Source: Paulownia fortunei
Lineage: Eukaryota; Streptophyta; Magnoliopsida; Lamiales; Paulowniaceae
DNA length: 64,000 nt
Reading direction: 5' to 3'
Assembly (NCBI GenBank): GCA_019321725.1
Contig: CM033113.1
Coordinates: forward strand, 11,470,001-11,534,000
In this document: positions 61,287 to 64,000 of the stretch, piece by piece
Position numbering within the stretch: position 1 is the stretch's first letter
Layout of the letters: each line of letters starts with the position of its first letter
Position numbers and translations under genes: made by a program
Notes under the pieces: model-generated
Database searches by the model: none
The model's input: the letters and a program-made list of their open reading frames with translations, nothing else
Told to the model about the DNA's origin: nothing

Positions 61287-61994
61287 TTAATTTGCAGGGA
61301 TTCCCGTGGCTTTACAAAGCGGGCAGCAATTGTTGTGCATCAACCAGTTCTTGATGCAACCTCCATGGAACTCGTGGCCGCAGTTGAGTGTGGCAATCAT
61401 GTCTTCTTCTTGGAACAAAGAATCCTGGCAGACGACACAAATTTCATGTTCATCTTCTGCGGCTCTTGGAACTCTTGTTTTCAGATGTTGAGTAATGGTT
61501 TCTTCGGACAGATCGCCGGTCGAGAAGAGGCCTGCATCCTGATCAAGCGAATCCAATATCAGTCTCTCCTCTTCGTTTAGGTTCTGAATCCACGAGTCCT
61601 CCCAAGACACATTCTCATCATATATAAGTGTCGCATCATCTTGTTGTGCAGTCTGAATCCAAGAACCGAAATAAGGCAAGAACTGATCATTAATATCTGC
61701 ACCGCCGAAAAGGCCCGAATGGTTTGCTACGTCAGGATAATAGAAACCATTAGGCTGTTGATGTTGAAGATACGGTGCCCCATACGGAGAAAACATCTGA
61801 AAATCAACAGGAGCTTCAAAAGAATAGATCAAGTAGCCTAGATGATAATATCCAAATCTTGCAAAATTTTCTCCGGTCACTGGCATAGGATGATGAAGAT
61901 AATGCGGTGTCAATCTGCCGTAGTAATCATAGGCATTAATATCTTCAGCAGGAAGATGAAGACGATGATGATGATGGTTCCAAGCACCAGCCAT
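61287..61994 (-). CDS. RING-H2 E3 ubiquitin ligase
   Basis: A single exon of 235 residues on the - strand. The N-terminal two thirds are rich in His, Tyr and Asn with no known domain. Residues about 140-172 (EERLILDSLDQDAGLFSTG, then LSEETITQHLKTR) and the RING finger resemble the C-terminal part of MBR/HIP1-type E3 ligases. The finger is complete C3H2C3: C186, C189, C205, H207, H210, C213, C224, C227, with W217 for E2 contact. It is much shorter than those relatives, which often exceed 450 residues. Substrates are unknown. Members of this group (TEAR proteins) act on TCP repressors in Arabidopsis; whether this one does is speculation. Just after the stop, CTCCAG|GTAAGA on the - strand looks like a splice donor, so the 3' UTR may be spliced. 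Confidence 0.9.
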   Translation of the reverse strand: MAGAWNHHHHRLHLPAEDINAYDYYGRLTPHYLHHPMPVTGENFARFGYYHLGYLIYSFEAPVDFQMFSPYGAPYLQHQQPNGFYYPDVANHSGLFGGADINDQFLPYFGSWIQTAQQDDATLIYDENVSWEDSWIQNLNEEERLILDSLDQDAGLFSTGDLSEETITQHLKTRVPRAAEDEHEICVVCQDSLFQEEDMIATLNCGHEFHGGCIKNWLMHNNCCPLCKATGIPAN

Positions 61995-62022
61995 GGCGAT
62001 TACTACTTACTGCTGATTCTCG

Positions 62023-62054
<32 letters not shown>

Positions 62055-62100
62055 CTCTTGTCTCTTTTTTGATTGTAATGTTGTGAAGTGAAGGAATTGT
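61995..62100 (-). promoter_or_regulatory. CT/GT-repeat leader of the RING gene
   Basis: A (CT)n-(GT)n tract at about 62,020-62,055 lies 25-60 bases before the start codon (GA/CA on the coding strand). Such tracts are common in plant 5' UTRs. Confidence 0.45.
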
Positions 62101-62615
62101 AGGAATATAAAATAAACGTTTTGACGTTCCTTTCCCGGCATAACAAGACTTTTAAGTAAACTAAACAAGCGCGTATGCTCTAGAATTTAATTTCAGTTAT
62201 TCCTTAATTTTTTGTGATATATTTATTTGATTAAATAATTAATAATAGTATTAATATGAAATTGAGTAATTGTAAACAATTAAATAACCAATATAAAAAT
62301 GTTCTTAATTTAATATCGAAACTGCAAAATCGGATAGAAAGTGATAGTTTCGAAAATAAGAATTTGGTAGATATTTAATTTACAAAAATTGACATTCAAT
62401 AAAAATAGGATGAAATTGATGAGTAGTTATATAATAATATGTGATGTGAGTTCCCTTATCTGTTTTCTGTTATAACCCAATATTATACCGAGAGCGGAAA
62501 TTAATCAAGAATAGTTTAAGTTCAAGAATAGTTTCAAGAATCCTAATTAAAGTTTCCTAATTCTTACAAACGTCAGCAGAATCAGAGTTCCATTAATTGT
62601 AAAAGACCACAAAAA

Positions 62616-62692
<77 letters not shown>

Positions 62693-64000
62693 ACGATTAA
62701 TAGACACCGCATAGAAAAAAAGAGCGAGAAAAATCAATAAAAATTAAACCACCCAACAAATACAGAGTATCGGATTCGTGCTGCTTCACAACTTCCTACT
62801 TATCCCCCTTTGATGATTCGATTGCTATTGTTCTACTCTATTATCTTACAAGTATTTTCTATTATTATTATTTTTTTTTACCTAAATACACATTTTCTAA
62901 TTTTAATTTGGATAAAATCTCGTCTACTTTAACTATAAAAAAAATAATAATAATAAAATATTAAGTGATATGTCAAAATTATCATATGTATTAACTAATT
63001 ATAATTTTTATTTTATTATAATATTTTTTTTTACAAACTTCATAGTGATAACATTATCCTTGAGGGGTCAATTTTACAATTAGTAATATATGTATAATAG
63101 TTATAAATTATTTTGACAAATTTTATTGTGGTTAAATTGTAACTATACACATGTTGCTAATTGCGAATAGTGACAATTTATATACATTTTTTTATGTCAT
63201 TAGTTTCTAATGATGACTACTTATGCACTGAGCTTTTCACTATTAAATACTTGAAAATTATAAAAAAAAATTCACTTTTATGTATAATTATAGAGAATTT
63301 TAATATTATTACTTGATATCAATGTCACAAATATTCTATTTTTTTATGTTTTTTTTTCCTCTTGTTTACAAACTTGTCAAAAGATTGAATTTAATTTGGT
63401 ATTATATTTTTTCCTATATCGTGCAACATAATTTGTTAGAAACGAAACTTAATTGTTCATGGACTCATAAAATCAATCAAATCATCAAATTGTGTTTCAA
63501 CTGTGATGTCATAATTATTTTTACATATGATTATAAATTTTTAAAACTTAAGTAAATACCAATGTATTGAAAATAAATTAAATAACTTATAAATATCTAA
63601 AAGTCCGATATCATAATTTGATGTCAGATAAACTTTACTGGTTGAAGTGTTATAAAGTTAGATTACAACTTCACATATATATATATATATATATATAATT
63701 TTATTTAGTTGGCCGTGGTCACTATCATTCACCACTATATCAATTTTTCGTCTAAATCGAAAAATAAATTTTAAACTTTTCGATCAAGATTTAAATATTT
63801 CCAACTAAAAGGACTTAAATTATATTGAGTCAAAAGATAATGAAGTAAAATTATTAATTATATACATGAAGGTTTAAAATTAAAAATAAATCAATTTATA
63901 AAACCAAAAATATAATTAATGGCAAAACTTAAATATTAATTAGAGCATTTGTAAATTTCGTATATCAACTTAACATTAATGGTATCAAAATAATTTAACT
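62101..64000. other. AT-rich intergenic DNA at the right edge
   Basis: Contains a compound (TC)n-(TA)n microsatellite (about 62,616-62,688), another (TA)n at about 63,676-63,697 and many A/T runs. No gene is supported. Confidence 0.45.

Overview
The window is nuclear DNA from a flowering plant, almost certainly a eudicot. It is AT-rich and gene-sparse, its genes carry GT-AG introns, and the families present are plant-specific or plant-typical: a TCP factor with a miR319 site, an X8/callose-binding protein, a group E bZIP, RABA1 and a SAG12-type papain protease. Much of the DNA between genes is transposon debris, simple repeats and minisatellites. The species cannot be read from the sequence.

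Layout. 1-6.5 kb: degenerate repeats, a likely TIR element, then the TCP leader. 6.5-7.4 kb: single-exon CIN-type TCP gene (+). 11.6-12.4 kb: three-exon X8-domain GPI-anchored protein (-). 13.4-18.1 kb: nested and tandem transposon-derived repeats. 18.5-21 kb: long acidic/coiled-coil protein gene (+) whose reading frame breaks at a G-run. 24.5-27.1 kb: four-exon bZIP34/61-like gene (-). 32.1-33.3 kb: two-exon papain-family protease (+). 38.9-51.9 kb: five-exon short glucosidase II beta-like (PRKCSH-domain) membrane protein (-). Its 11.6-kb second intron holds a degenerate Ty3/gypsy Tat-lineage retrotransposon (40,312-48,861) flanked by a 5-bp target duplication, plus a possible solo LTR. 55.9-57.7 kb: two-exon RABA1 GTPase (+). 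59.9-61.25 kb: a 40-bp minisatellite that abuts a single-exon RING-H2 gene (-, 61.3-62.0 kb). The rest is AT-rich DNA.

The genes do not form a pathway. The useful context is collinearity. From memory, Arabidopsis has bZIP34 and a short PRKCSH-like gene as direct neighbours, and also has TCP4, RABA1g and a RING gene close together, so the window looks like a conserved gene block diluted by transposons. All exon junctions were read by eye from splice consensus and phase, and the complete gene models close in frame. No clearly novel system is visible. The most unusual items are the chimeric retrotransposon, in which a copy of the post-integrase antisense-ORF region occupies the place of the 5' LTR body and gag, the homopolymer frameshift in the 18.5-kb gene, and the minisatellite that multiplies a splice-donor-like segment from the 3' end of the RING gene.
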